Positions 33,042 to 45,159 of a DNA stretch of 64,000 nt are shown here, piece after piece. The stretch covers positions 434,001-498,000 of the forward strand of contig JASANH010001283.1 in assembly GCA_030248295.1 (NCBI GenBank). Reading direction: 5' to 3'. The stretch comes from Mesodorylaimus sp. YZB2_4. Its lineage: Eukaryota; Nematoda; Enoplea; Dorylaimida; Dorylaimidae. Numbering within the stretch: the first letter of the stretch is position 1; each line of letters opens with the position of its first letter. The position numbers were made by a program, and so were the translations under genes. The notes beneath the pieces were generated by a model. It saw only the letters and a program-made list of their open reading frames with translations, was not told the DNA's origin and did no database searches.

Positions 33042-34942
33042 TTAATCATCGCGCTCACTGATAAACGTGGCCATCTCAATTTCGTTCAGATCGATCGTGG
33101 CGAGCTTCAATTTCACCATTTGCTTGTACATTGACGACAAATCCGTTGGGAACGAGCGTTTTTTGAATTCCGTTGGCGTGGCGTTGCATGATTTTACTTC
33201 GTCCCAAATCGTCCAATTATAGTATGGCTTGCCGACTTTCTTTTCGAGCGTACTCCAGTAGAAAGATTTTTCTTCGATTGGCCACCTAAAAAAATGCTGA
33301 TTATGAGGATTGCCAGGACTGACTGAGGGACTTCGTAAAAGTAGTGTTAAAAAACCGAAAATAATTTTTCCAGGTTTTACAGAAAAAAAGATCGGTTTCT
33401 ATCCTGATTTTTTTCACTGTTGTAGAATTATTCGATTAATTTTAGCACAAACATCCAGAACGACTGAAATGTAACCTGGAAATTTGACACTTCATCACCG
33501 AGCCTCTTACTTATTCTCCCCGACTTTGGCACAAAAACCCGTCTTTCCGACTTTCCCTGGCACTTATTTGATTGCCCAGCATTTCCAGGCACTTCTAGTT
33601 TACCAGATTTATGATAACAAAACCAGCTCACTTTGTTTTTTTAATATCATTTCTAGCTGACTGTGCAGTTTCCATGACTTGGACCACTTCTTCGTTTCCG
33701 ATTAGCAAAGCTCGATAATTTTCCACCCGCGAAGTGACCGTTTCCTCTGGTTCACCATCGAGTTCACACCGTCTGGCCACCACGCGCATTTCCACAATCA
33801 TGCGTTTCAAGATATCTAAAAACGATAATTAATTCGAAAAAATCTAAAATTCAATTTAACGCTTATGTTTAATGATCTGATCGCCGACAGGGTCTCTGTT
33901 GCTGTAGTCTTCGCGGGCGCTTTTGCTGTTCCGAGCAGAGTAAGTAATTCGATAATTTGAAAGATTATGCGCGCCCAAGAATCTGACCAAAAACACGACG
34001 AGCAATGATGCTTGCTTTGGATAAGTCGACTCGGAGGGAGGCAACGTTTAAATCATCCAAGATTTAAATCATCCAATTAACGCTCATACACTCGAATGAA
34101 TGCTAAATTTAAAAACTAGTTCACAGAGAATTTTAGATAATGAAAACCAATTCACCTCTTCTTTTTAAAAAAATTGAATCCCAAACGACCATGTTTGCTT
34201 GCCAGTGTTCGATACCATCGAATCATCGTTTTTGGTGCGGAAAGAGAATTCCTAAAAAATAACCTCCAGAGAAATTTTCTGAAAAGCAAGTGATAAAGAC
34301 ACCATACCTTTATCCAGCAGGTATGACTCAATATTGCTAACGCGCTTCTCCAGGACTCTAAGTTGAGCACCTAGCTGCTTTCCAATAAGGCCGATTTGGT
34401 TAACAATCGAGTCATTCATCTCCTTCAGCACGGCCAGAACAATTTCTTGATTGGTCTGAAACAAGTTTTCCAAAGGATTAAAATTCATTTCAGTTTACAT
34501 TACCTTACCTCACTTTGCGATGTAAGCACATCAGCATTAACATTTTCAGGGGGTGATTTCTTTTTTCGGGAAGCTTTTGCTGAAAATTTATGTGAAATAT
34601 AAATGTGAAATGGCAACTGCAAAAATTTGCGGGGTTCTGCCACTCCCCCAGCTTACCAGAAGGAAAATATTCTGGATCCTCTTCTTGAATATTTCGACGT
34701 TTTGATGGCGATAAAGGAGAGGTACAATGTGGGGCACCGATTTTCCGTTTTAATCTCATGCTTTCACACGCATTGATCTCGGTGGAAAAGCTGGCAATCG
34801 AATTGATTTCATGGTCTTCCACTTCATTATCGTCCATAATTTCGCCAAAACACTCATCTTCATGACGAACCAAATCTTCTTCATCCCCTTCTTCGGCATT
34901 TTCATCTTCTAATAAAAATGCTGAGCAATCGGACATTGCCAT
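33042..34942 (-). CDS. Seven-exon acidic/coiled-coil nuclear-type protein, possibly BEN-like
   Basis: Minus-strand exons: 34942-34657, 34579-34509, 34455-34308, (34251-34156), 33982-33861, 33815-33632 and 33285-33042. Junctions 1-2-3 and 5-6-7 keep frame, ending TAA. Exon 1 is strongly acidic (DENAEEGDEEDLV) and then basic (SPSKRRNIQEED). Exon 2 has ASRKKKSPPE, a likely nuclear signal. Exon 3 is a coiled coil (VLKEMNDSIVNQIGLIGKQL, LEKRVSNIESYLLDK). Exons 5-6 form a compact domain (FLGAHNLSNYRITY, DPVGDQIIKHK, ILKRMIVEMRVVARR) whose pattern recalls BEN DNA-binding domains; that is weak. Exon 7 is unrecognised (WSTLEKKVGKPYYNWTIW). Exon 3 ends in phase 1 while exon 4 needs phase 2, so 33980-34310 holds an unresolved splice or a one-base error. 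The gene is probably real; its function is uncertain. Confidence 0.65.
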
Positions 34943-35109
34943 AACGAAGGGTCCTCTCTTGTCAAGCCTGCAAAATTTCCATGGACCCTTTATGAAAAGC
35001 ACTGAAACAAAGGAAGAGGCTGCACACTTACAATGACGAAAAAATATAGCTTCACTTATTCGTTTGCCATCGCCATGTGCAGTATACTGTATGTAGTTTA
35101 TCATCATCT

Positions 35110-36149
35110 ACACTGTTGTTACAAAATAGTTCAAACGCAAAATCTTTTAACCATTTTTGGAATTCAGGTTTTGAAGTCAATGAATACAGAACCACGTGCT
35201 TTCACTTTTGTTCTAGCCGTGAGAAAAAGAAAGCTTGACTTGATTTTCGCTCCCATGGTGAATGGTATTTGATAGCTGTATGTAATGTGAACTTGATGAC
35301 GTGAGAGAGAAACGGTTGAGTTTTGTTAAAATCCGACAATAGACAAAAGTGATGTAAGGGCGTGAGAGATCATATGCGAATCTTCAATGATTCACATCGC
35401 ATAGCTCACTCAGATACTTTGGTCACTCGAGTTCTGGGTTGACTTGGTCGCTCACCCCTGAAGTACTGTTCAGTTAAACTTCCTAGTGACCCTGATTTTT
35501 GGTTGGCGCTTGGGCTAACTTCATAACCGATTTGGTTCAACAAGTTGATATAATGTATGCATGCTTTCCTGTATATTGTATCGGGTGTGCCATAAAGAAT
35601 GACCCTCTAATGATTCGCTTTCTACCAGCCTTACTAACCAAGTTATCGCAGTAACTTTTATACCATAAATCACATGCTTTGTACATGCTGTGAGATAGCT
35701 GCGTAGATAAGGCTTGCTGACAGTAAATTTATGAAAGAAAAGTGGTGCTTGGGGTTTTTTCACAAAAATTTATTTCAGGTATAAACAAGCGTTATTGTTT
35801 TCAATTCTAGATTAAAAAAATGCAAATGCTTTATTAGGTATATCAATCATGCCATTTCTTAGCTGATCCTAATCTTCATTTGCAGGACCTGATCTATTCA
35901 GACTGACGGCTCAACTCTTTGCGCTGCCTCGCATTCATTTAAGAAGTGCAGAATAATTTACAAAAACGTTACTTTTTTTAGCTACAGCAGGCCAAACAGT
36001 TTAGTCTTGTCGCTGAGGGTATGACATGCCTGTCGTATCCTTATTTGCAATGATCTTAAGTGACTCTGTATTGAAGGTTTAAACGATTTCAAGCAGCATT
36101 ACGATGTGCAAGAATATATTGTGCGCGCGAGGCATATATATTTCTATAT
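35110..36149. other. No gene recognised
   Basis: Unique AT-rich sequence. The last few hundred bases may be the degraded 3' region of the Ly6-like relic that follows. Nothing else can be supported. Confidence 0.25.
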
Positions 36150-36320
36150 TTCTTGCTTCCTTCGATTGTTCGTATTTATCGATCAGAGGCAAAAATTGTA
36201 TGAAACTGGGGAAAAATCGCAGTGCTGTGTTTCATGTCTGTCAAGTGATCATTGGAATCGAACGGAAATTGAAGCAATGATTATGGTCGTCCAAAGTCCA
36301 AACATTGCTAATCATGTTTA
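36150..36320 (-). pseudogene. 3' relic of a Ly6/ET-module-like gene
   Basis: Aligns over about 170 bp with 40285-40440, the C-terminal end and 3' flank of gene 3 (TATTTATCGATCAGAGGCA, CAGTGCTGTGTTTCATG). On the minus strand it still encodes a FGLWTTIIIASISV-type GPI tail. The cysteine-rich part upstream is gone and a stop lies just before the tail region. It marks a lost array member between genes 2 and 3. Confidence 0.7.
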
Positions 36321-36444
36321 AAGGGCAGAAATTTTTATCCACGTATTATTTGCTTAAAAACGAATACCAGCGGCTGAATGATTGGATGTGGGGCGCGGAT
36401 GTAAGACCACAGTAAGATCTTTCATATTTCAGTTTTCCAAAATA

Positions 36445-36646
36445 ATGACTGGCTTGGTTGTTTGCAGTAAGACGTTTTATTGGCGGACGTCGTCGTTGTT
36501 TAGACGTATGGTTACGTCTTCGGATTTCAAAAAAGCCAGCTAATTACGATCCGCAACGCGAAACTGAATGGCGCCAACAACTATTGGCTGCGAAGAAGCA
36601 TCCTGAACGTCCAGACGATACTGTGCTGCCAGAATTACGCCAGTAA
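36445..36646 (+). pseudogene. Small mitochondrial-type protein ORF with one-base frame break
   Basis: An ATG at 36445, 12 nt after a TTTCAG acceptor, opens a frame rich in Arg/Ser/hydrophobics (SKTFYWRTSSLFRRMVTSS), typical of a mitochondrial presequence. It stops at 36541, just after an A6 run (36529-36535). The next frame continues without stop to the TAA at 36644 and reads NYDPQRETEWRQQLLAAKKH then PDDTVLPELRQ. Losing one A would join both parts into about 66 residues. It is either a decayed copy or an assembly error. The family is not recognised. Confidence 0.45.
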
Positions 36647-36829
36647 GGGCTGCACGCAAACGTTGCGTTCGTACTTGAGTTTATAACCAACAACATCATT
36701 AAGTGGCGTTAGACTTTCTTTTTGCTTTGCGTCACCATGTCGTGACTTTGGAGATGGTTTTTAGATGCTTAGAAGTAAATCAATGGTTGCATGGAGTCTA
36801 AATCACTAATTACGGTTAGGTGGTACACC

Positions 36830-37142
36830 ACACTGAAGGTCGAAATTCCAGCCTTCGGTGGGATGGAAACATGCGTGGATCCAGTCAAAATTTAATCGAT
36901 TCCACATGGATTCTCTGCCACTTCTGCATTGGATCCATCTGGACTCCCATGATTTCCATCGATTCCCATGATCCCATGACCTGACCTCTACCTTGACTGA
37001 CCCCTCAGAAGATTTTCTGACCTGACCCTGACCTTGACTAGACCCCAAAAAATTTTCTGACCTCGACCCTGACTTTGACCGTCGGTCAATCTGGGTTTTG
37101 ACAGAATTCTGACCTCGACCTTGAGGTCATTTCCAACACTAA
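36830..37142. repeat. CTGACC/TTGACC-rich element, inverted relative to 32346
   Basis: Many CTGACCTTGACC-type words end with GGTCATTTCCAACACTA at 37126-37142, the inverse of the TAGTGTTGCAAATGACC terminus at 32346. The left boundary is unclear. Confidence 0.5.
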
Positions 37143-37612
37143 TATCCTCTTAGAATCGACGTTTCTTCGATAAAACAATGAGATCGACGAAGTCGGGTGT
37201 AATTTTTGCCATAAGCCATAGACGCGCACACGCGCAAACTAGCATACATGGTTATGAAGCCATTAATTTTAGTTCTATTATTGTGGCTCGCTGTTCTCAA
37301 AGTCATCAGCCACGTAACAGTCAAAAGTTTATCTACTTATTTTATTCCTTATTGAAATAAGAAATTGCAACTTATAGCAATTCATGCTCCTTGAATTATC
37401 GGCCTTCCCTCTTTCCCTCTTTTGGTCGCCATATCACTGCTGAGGGTCGGGGCAGTTGATGATGGCTTATACCATTCTTTGTTTGAGGATGCGAGCCTAT
37501 GTCGTGGCTGAATTTCTATAGCTCATGACAGGTTTCGCTTGTTGCTTACGCTATTCTTCAACAGTTGCTGGCGCAGCTCATATCTAACATTTACCAAAAA
37601 GTTCGGCATTTT

Positions 37613-37670
37613 GGAAGTCTATACTGGAAGTCTATACTGGAAGTCTATACTGGAAGTTCTGGAAGTCTTG
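37613..37670. repeat. 13-bp tandem repeat GGAAGTCTATACT
   Basis: Three perfect units and a partial fourth (GGAAGTTCT, GGAAGTCTT). Confidence 0.9.
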
Positions 37671-38331
37671 GCTAACACAGACTTGTATTCGTATTTACTA
37701 TTTTCTCAAACCATTTTCGCTTCTCGATTTTCAAATGTTTGAAAATTTACCACATGAATTGTTTTCGAGTATGGCAACGAAATGGAAGGAAATGGTGTAA
37801 CTGATCAAAACATGCTTTGCACTAGCACTGTTTCGGTGTTGGAGCTAGGGAACGTACGGCCTATGGCGCTTTTCACCAACACGACTGTCGGAGGTAAGTT
37901 CAAGGAGTGAGAGAAGGATCTGTTTTCTTTTTCTCAAGTCTCTAGCGCTCCTGTACGATGTCGCGAAAGATCACTCATATCGATCAAGTAGCAAAAGGCC
38001 TCGGCCACGCCCGCGGTATCGGCCCAGTTCTAGTTTTTCATTATGAGAGCGCGGCTTAATATAAGACCTCGTGTCTTATAACCGAACAGGCCTAACATCT
38101 GATCCGAAATTCTAAGGGTGCTTGGAATAACCGCTGGCTAGCTATTGCGCGATTATTCTCTGACCAGTTTAGCGTAATCAGTCACGATACAGTATCATCA
38201 ACAAATGCTGGGGCAACAATCTCTTTCAGCAGCATATGTCCGATGTATTGTTTTGTATGATCTTGCCTTGACTGCAATGCGCATATCGTGCACTGATCAG
38301 CAGAAGGACGCATAATCAAAATGTAAACCAG

Positions 38332-38580
38332 ATGTCTCAAGGACCAGAAAAGATGTCTGCAGAAGGAAGGACTTCTTGGAAGTTTATCGATTTGCTTAAG
38401 AAAGATCAAAGCGTCAACGAGCACAAAATCTTGCAGTACATCGCTGGTCATCCTCCTGTTCCCTCCAGGAGACGATATCGTGACTGCGCAGAAAGAATTT
38501 CAAGCATTGTTGGCCGCTGCAATCACGAATGCTTGAACGCGGGTGGAAATGGGGGCTTATCTATTATCTCAGAGGATTAG
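38332..38580 (+). pseudogene. Small unknown ORF, possibly frameshifted
   Basis: Opens ATGTCTCAAGGACC and encodes KMSAEGRTSWKFIDLLKK then NEHKILQYIAGHPPVP, which looks like a genuine protein. After 38465 the same frame turns Arg/Cys-rich and less plausible, while the next frame reads GDDIVTAQKEFQALLAAAI and stops at 38533. The switch lies at GTTCCCTCCAG, which could be a one-base insertion in a C run or a real splice acceptor (CCTCCTGTTCCCTCCAG). No family is recognised. Confidence 0.35.
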
Positions 38581-38599
38581 CTCACAACTTCGACTTCTA

Positions 38600-40374
38600 A
38601 TCTGAGTGCTCAATTTTTGCTCTTCTTGCTGATCCCTAATATGATCTGATGACGTGCTTTATTCTACGTTATTCTGTTCTCAGTATTTTGCTCAGGACAA
38701 AGGAAATTCAAACAGTTTAGCACTTGAGCCCCTCAGCAAAACAACGCTGGTAGGACATTTTAGGTACACTGGAGTCCACTCATAGTCACACCTCATGTCA
38801 CAGTCTGGTTACTATCACAGGTTTTCGAAGCCCCGAATTTTTCCCCTATACTTTGTGTGTATTTTGAGTTCGCTTATTATCACGCTGAATTTTCCCAGTC
38901 CGCTTACTGTCACATAAATTTCTTGGCCAGGCGGGATAAGTCTTGAAAAAGAGTCTTATTTACGCTCTTGGCAGTCTGCAAAATCGTCAAAAACAAGGAT
39001 TTCTCCCAAGAAAACGCTTGCATGAAGGCGCATGGCACCTTTTTGCTTCAGCTTTGATCTGACTGATCCTCATAATTTGGATTTCTTTGGTTACAAAAGC
39101 TTTTAAAACGCGAGGAATATATGAAAATGATACGAAATGGCGGTAAAACGCATAAAAGTGAAGTTTTAGCCATTTTATACTGTACTTCGGTTTTAGTCAC
39201 AGTCCGGATATTGTCACATTTTCTTTCCTTCCGGAGCTGGTGATACTAAGTGGACTCGACTGTACAGGTTTTTTGTGTCGAGGACAAAATGTTCAGAACA
39301 TTTTGTTGAGGATATTATTTTCATGCCGTTTTGCACCAGGGCAGCTCCACGATTTCTTCAGGGCATTTTGCTCAGGATATTCTGTGGTGACACTGAGGAG
39401 GATGAGGTTGGAGACGACGATATCGTGCATATTGACTGAACTCGGTTGTGAGCAGCGAGAATACGGGAAGAGAAATATTGAAATAAACAAAGTTATTAAT
39501 ACTTTTTTGGAAGTTAGACTGTCTATCTTTCTATAACTGATATCTATGTAAAGAATAGTTTCTTTCTGGCACCTGGAGAATGTTTGAGTTTTATTCTTAC
39601 CCTCTGGTTATTCTCCCCGTCTGGGATCCTTAAAAAAAAATTCCTTTGCCAGGGAGAATTTCGAGGAAATTACGGTAGTTACAAACTGGAGCTGAAACTG
39701 TATCTTCTGTCAGAACTGTAACAGCGGTAGGCTCAGCATGTTTTGGAAAGTTATGCCCGACACTTAAGCGTGCTTCTTGAAATAAGATACCCAGAGATTT
39801 GCAGGAGACACTCAACTTGACTCTTGGTCTGGGACTCGCGGATCTGCACAGAACTGCATGCACAAATTTTCAAAATTTTTTGACTTCTCGCGAGATTTTT
39901 GACATTGACTTTGATTTTTGATTGGGGCCAAAAATTTTCTGACTGAATTTGGACGGAATTTCAGAAACGTACGATGAAGGCGCAAAAAAGGAAGTAAGCC
40001 CAACCCAAGCCTGTCGGGCAGCCAATTCCGTTCTTTGAAATCATGGAGCAAGATAATTCTATGTAAGAACCAAGATTGAATAAAGCCTAAGCAAGAAAAT
40101 ATTATTCCACATTTTGCAGCACTTACTTTATTCAAGGAACATTTTGATCACATTTAAAGAAGCCAAGATCAGCAAATTGAGATCATTAAAGCTTAGTTAA
40201 CTTATCAGCTGCGTAATCAATTACATCTGACATAATTATTTGATCATTTGGCGACAGTCCTGCCAAAAGATGAGCCTATTAATCTCTTTTGTTCGTCACG
40301 TTATTTATCGATCAGAGGCAGAAAATTATGTGTCATCTAGGAAAAAATCACAGTGCTGTGTTTCATGTTTGTGA
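38600..40374. other. No gene; repeats and 3' flank of Ly6-like gene 3
   Basis: 38760-38940 repeats CTATCACAGG- and TTACTGTCACA-type words. 39895-39945 has another TTGACATTGACTTTGA patch. 40060-40330 is the 3' flank of gene 3; CCACATTTTGCAGCACTTAC there is matched at 52786. Confidence 0.35.
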
Positions 40375-43099
40375 TCAGTGGAACGAAACGGAAATTGAAG
40401 CAATGATTATGGTTGTCCAAATTCCAAACATTGCTTTTCTTCCTACACTGTCTGGGAGCAGTTTGACCGCTTCATCTAATTGTTTATCATCATTGCATTT
40501 GTCACCCGAGTTGCAAATGCACAGTGCGCAAGTAACGACCACGCCAGACTCCGTCTTAGTTGAGCTGCTGCATCCCATATTTGTCTCAGTCGCACAGTCG
40601 AAAACGCCCGTGATAGCTGACACGTCTAAAACAGCATATGTACTGCACCCCATTTCCCAAATTAGCGTTTTCTCACTAAGATCTTTGCTATTTTCTGAAT
40701 AAGACTCCGTGAGTCCGTGCTGAGATCTCGGTCAGATTTAGCCCAGATCTTAGGCAGAGCAGGGAAATCCTAGGGACGTTTTTAAGCTTCTGACTTAGAT
40801 CCTTACATTTCCCTAAGATTGCTCACTGGCGCTTAGATTTTGCTCAGACTTTGTGATAAATACGTGAGATAGGAAATACAAGTGTGCACGATTTTGTCTT
40901 GGGATAGGGCATAGGGTTTGTCACGATTTTGTCACGAGTCCATGCTGGTGAGCATATAAGATCAGCAAACGATAATTTTAATCTCCAGCTCCAGCTTCCA
41001 GCAAGTGTTAGAACTGATTAATACAGGCAAATTAAGATTATAAGTTATTGTTTGTGCGAAGTAGTCTTCACAGATGAAAAAGTCGCAAGTTAACTAGCAA
41101 TAGATAACATAGGCAAGGCTTTCTGTAAATGCGGACCATATGAAAATTGCATTTGAAGTAGAGTATAGTTGTTGTAGGACATGGGCATTTTAAATTAGCT
41201 GACCAGGCTATATTCAATGAAAAAATTTCATAATACAAAACTGAAAGGCTGCAGATGTGGTTTAATGCGCCTCTGGAGCAGGCCGGTTCAGGCTGACAAA
41301 TGGTGATCAGGAAAGATCCTGCCTGGCTATTGGCTGGTCACATGTATTCGCAGTTTTGGGGTTGACAAGTAGACCATAAAAACTAGCCTCAGTGACGATA
41401 CCAACTTGCGGAGAGTGGCTGAAATCAGAAGACTGGTTACCGATACCATAGCTTTAACCTCCATGTCCATGTCCCATAGCCATGTCTGATTTTTGTAAAA
41501 ATATTGCAGGTGCTCTTATTTCCGGCAGAAAAAAAACGCAAAAAATTTCTCGGCTGAATTGTGTCGAGAAGACTTTTTTTTAAAACCTAATGAGCTCGAG
41601 GAATCATTTTCAAAAACTCTTTTCTTAGAAAATCGTTCAACTTTGAACTATGTCATTGACATCAAAGTATGTTCAGTGAAAATTTTAGTCATACGCCACC
41701 ATACATTATACACCTAACACCAAACCACGCTCAAACCATGGCTTTGATTTGATGCTGTGCAATGAAATCTGCGAGTCTCTTGAAGTTGAGAGAAAGATTT
41801 TCTTTAGAATTGAGTTTTTGTGATGTAAACGCATTGGTAGTTTGCATACTTCCCAGGTTATAGTCTCACGTCACTTGCTTACGCACAGCTTATGGTCAGG
41901 CTACCGCAAAGGGTACTTCTGCGAGAATGTTACCAGCTTCTAGCACTAGCTAGCGCGCCTGCTCTGCTTAATATCGACAAGTAAAGTAGTTGTCTACTAG
42001 GGTCTTTAACAGTGTTAAATTTTTCAAATTCCCCACAGACACCTGGAATATTGAGAAGTCGATCCATGTTTACCTTTCCAGATAGCCCAACCAACCCCGT
42101 GCGGCTTGCAAGATAAACTGTAGCTACTTCTTACCGTGTTTCCCGGATGCTCCTCCACATACCAGTACTGAGCAGGCACTGCCATCGCATTTTGCTGCAT
42201 CCGCGCAAGTATCATGGCTTGCTTCTTTGTCACCTTTACTAACTATAGCCGAGGAGCATTGATTACATTTCAGACTGTTGCCCAGGTGACCTGTTAAAGA
42301 GAGATGGCGGGAAAAATTATTTGAACAAAAATTTAATCAATAATCATTTTGTCTGTATGCTCGGCGTCAATCATCACACATTATAATACAAATCAGGGCC
42401 GAGATACAGTTTCCTAGCTTTGTCAAGAAAATTAAATTTTTTGTCGTAACGCTCCAAGTTTTCGCTGGGTAAGTTCGCAGTCCTAAAGCTTTCGCGCGTT
42501 GAAGCACCCTTATCAATGGAGTGATCATCTTATATACTGTATCTGTTTTGTATATTATTTCCAAGCGTCAAAAATTTTGTCAGACTGATGTGTCATTTTT
42601 CAGCAACTTTGTGGAATGGAATTTTAATAAAAGCCATATTTTTACCAAACAAATCAGCATATTGTCCGAAAAGATTGCGAAGGACACACACATGCGTCAG
42701 GCTTATCCGAGTCCGAATGAGGCAACCTAACCAGCAGAAGCTATATATATCAGGAAAGCCATTTAACCAAGATTTGACGCCCTTCAGGAGCCAACCCGCT
42801 GCCTAATTTCGGGGAAGCCATAGATGGACTACGCTGATGTGCTTGGTCAAAGGTGTCGGACGAGAACATGAGTAGATCAGCGCAGTGTCATGCATTCAGG
42901 GGTTTATATATGGGCTGGTAGTGCATAGCTTCTTCCTTGGTAGCCTATATTTTTTCCTGCAAACCTTGGCAACAGAAAGACTGCCGAGGCAGACCAACAG
43001 ACATTGTTAATGATAGCATATTGAACAAGAATGAGCTCACTCACTAAAAGAAACTAAGAAAATAAAAAATAATAACGACTTCTTTGTCACCGAATCCAT
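40375..43099 (-). CDS. Ly6/ET-module-like secreted protein, gene 3
   Basis: Three minus-strand exons: 43099-43045, 42290-42135 and 40625-40375 (55+156+251 nt = 153 residues plus stop), all junctions GT-AG and phase 1. Exon 1 encodes a signal peptide (MDSVTKKSLLFFIFLVSF). Exon 2 has NSLKCNQCSS and CDGSACSVLVC. Exon 3 has VTCALCICNSGDKCNDD, the CxC...GDxCN signature, then a hydrophobic C-terminus (MFGIWTTIIIASISVSF) as a likely GPI signal. Twelve cysteines in all allow six disulfides, more than the eight to ten of ordinary Ly6 domains. An acceptor at 43145 lies 46 nt before the ATG. Intron 2 contains a hairpin-MITE relative. This is the cleanest member of the array. Role unknown. Confidence 0.78.
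41246..41405. repeat. Partial copy of the 17641 hairpin MITE
   Basis: GGTTTAATGCGCCTCTGG, GTTGACAAGTAGACCA and the inverted GATCAGGAAAGATCCTGCC match parts of 17641-17870, rearranged. It lies in intron 2 of gene 3. Confidence 0.6.
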
Positions 43100-43144
43100 C
43101 AGAGAACTGAAGCTGATGAATGATATTAATCGACAATTCGACCT

Positions 43145-43146
43145 CC
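43145..43146 (-). promoter_or_regulatory. Splice acceptor 46 nt upstream of gene 3 ATG
   Basis: On the minus strand TTTTTTTAG|GAGG, at the same place as in genes 2 and 4. Confidence 0.5.
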
Positions 43147-43249
43147 TAAAAAAGAATTTTTTCATCAAACGGTGAAAATTGATTTGAAATAGAGACTTCG
43201 ATTTATTTCCAATTGGTACTATGTGTACGCTGGTGCTGGAACAAGAGCA

Positions 43250-44290
43250 GCTATCAGTATTATTTCCAAAAAAGTCCATGCTTGTCTGCTGTGTACTGCT
43301 GCTGTTCAAACAGTCTCCCCAAAGGCAGCTGTGCTTTTCCTCACGAGCAACCTGCATACTGTATCCGTATGCTAAAACTGTAGCGCTGCGAGGGAAGTGA
43401 TTTGGCTTATTGTTACATGCCTCAACCTCGAGAAACACTCTCAACAATCCTACCTCCCCTTCTTCCAACTTTGTGTTCATGCTCATGATTCATCATATTA
43501 GTGATGATCTGCTCGAGGATGATGGGACACATGACACAAAATGATTTACCTAGCCGTGTCTTGAACATTACCCACTATGAGCATGTGCGCGCATACTGAG
43601 AGTCAGACACTCCTAGCCCACTAGTAGACCCCGAGCACAGGATCACTCCTCTGCTCGTGGCCACGATCAGTCGTCCTGTTGGAATTCATGCAGATAAAGC
43701 AGCTTCTGCCCAGATATTTTTCCTAAACCGTGGTTGTCTTAGCAGTGGCCGAGCAGACCAGCCATTCTAAGCCCTGGCTCCACTGTGTGCATTGGCTGGT
43801 CTAAAAGTTTCGAGTCTGTCATGAGACTTTTTTGGCAATGATAAGACCGTTTTTCTTTTTTGCTAGAAACTAGTTTGTCCAAAACACCTCACCGATCGAT
43901 CATTTCATACTAGTCAGAAACTCTTACTGATGAAATGCACAGATTTTTTTAATATGTACTAAAACATACAGCCGACAGGAAAAACAGCAAATTAAGTACT
44001 CCTTTTATGCACCGGTCACGCCTGAAACCTTATCTCTTACTGGGCAAAAAGTCAAGGACCACCCTCATATTCCATGTTCACAATTACGTTTGTCTGTCTT
44101 GTGGAAAGACGAGAACAAAAGCCAAAAATTCTAATCCGTGAAGGAGTCGAACTGAAAGCCTCGTGGTCGAAAAACAAAAGTGCCATTCTCTGCCTCAAAC
44201 AAAATATGCTCTAAATAATCTATGCAAAAAGGGGCACCCTATCGGAGACTAAAGCCAGCCTAAAAAGAACTGGGTCATGCTCGGGGTGAT
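43250..44290. repeat. Interspersed repeat family A, copy 2, with empty MITE site
   Basis: 43740-44285 aligns with 12960-13377 plus 13823-13975 and lacks the 442-bp insertion: GGAGTCGAACTGAAAGCC carries a single TGA at 44153-44155. 43250-43500 is the inverse of 12700-12890, and 43396-43770 matches 29985-30370. Confidence 0.8.
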
Positions 44291-45159
44291 CTGAACTTCT
44301 GTTCCCTCAGGAGCTGAAATTTAGGATCCGCAACGTTTGTCAAGTTATTATTCGCTAGAATTTTTCTCAACGATATTACGTCCGCATCAAATAAAATATG
44401 TGCTGCCCACGGAAACTCTTTCCACATCATTTATATTCGTTCACATATTCTCAATTCATTATCGGCAACTTTATTGCTGTGCACCAAACCCATCTTCCTT
44501 AGAGCCCGCTGATTGTGAGCCTAGCCAATCAGTGGCTGCGCGCCTCAACCCGTTCAGTTGATGTTTCTAAGCTCCGCGCCGGAAATGAAAAAACAGAAAC
44601 ACCAGCGCCAACTACACTTGATAGTCGATAACTCAAGAATGCCTGAGCCGAAAAAGTTGGCATTTCGCACGCTTCGCAAGATAGGTCAGATCTGCAACTA
44701 TGTCAATTCATATCGAAATCCGTCAAGTACCTGACGAGCGACGGATGAAAAAAGCTGAAAGAGGGACTATTTTAAGGAATAACTTCTCGGAAATTGACGC
44801 TTCAAAAAAATGACCGTCAAAAGGCAGAGTCCAAAAATTTCAGCTTTCATAAAACCTAACATTTAAAAGTGTACGACCTCTGGTTATTGATCTGGGCACA
44901 TGTTGTTCCTCCTTCTCGTCTTCTCCCCCTGAACAAGAAATCGCGTATTCTGGAACTCGACGACGGCCGGACGGATTTCGATACAAATTGGCATGATTGT
45001 AGATTCGGCCGATTCTGCTACGTGCGCAAAAAAATCAAAAATTTTCGTCGAACCGTTCTCGAGTTATTGGCCGGCGAAAAACCTCCTTTAGCATTAGGCG
45101 TCTGGTTGGCTGGTCTAAGCAGGCACTACCGTTCCTGCTGATATCCTATCCCTGATCGA
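44291..45159. other. No confirmed gene
   Basis: A plus-strand frame at 44869-45141 includes RILELDDGRTDFDTNWHDC and KIKNFRRTVLELLAGEKPP, which is somewhat protein-like, but its 3' end overlaps a repeat (45060-45115 is the inverse of 28735-28795). I treat it as repeat-derived. Confidence 0.25.

Noticed and set aside
44869-45141. Plus-strand ORF with protein-like segments
   Set aside because: Its end is repeat sequence present in inverse at 28735-28795; no exon partners.
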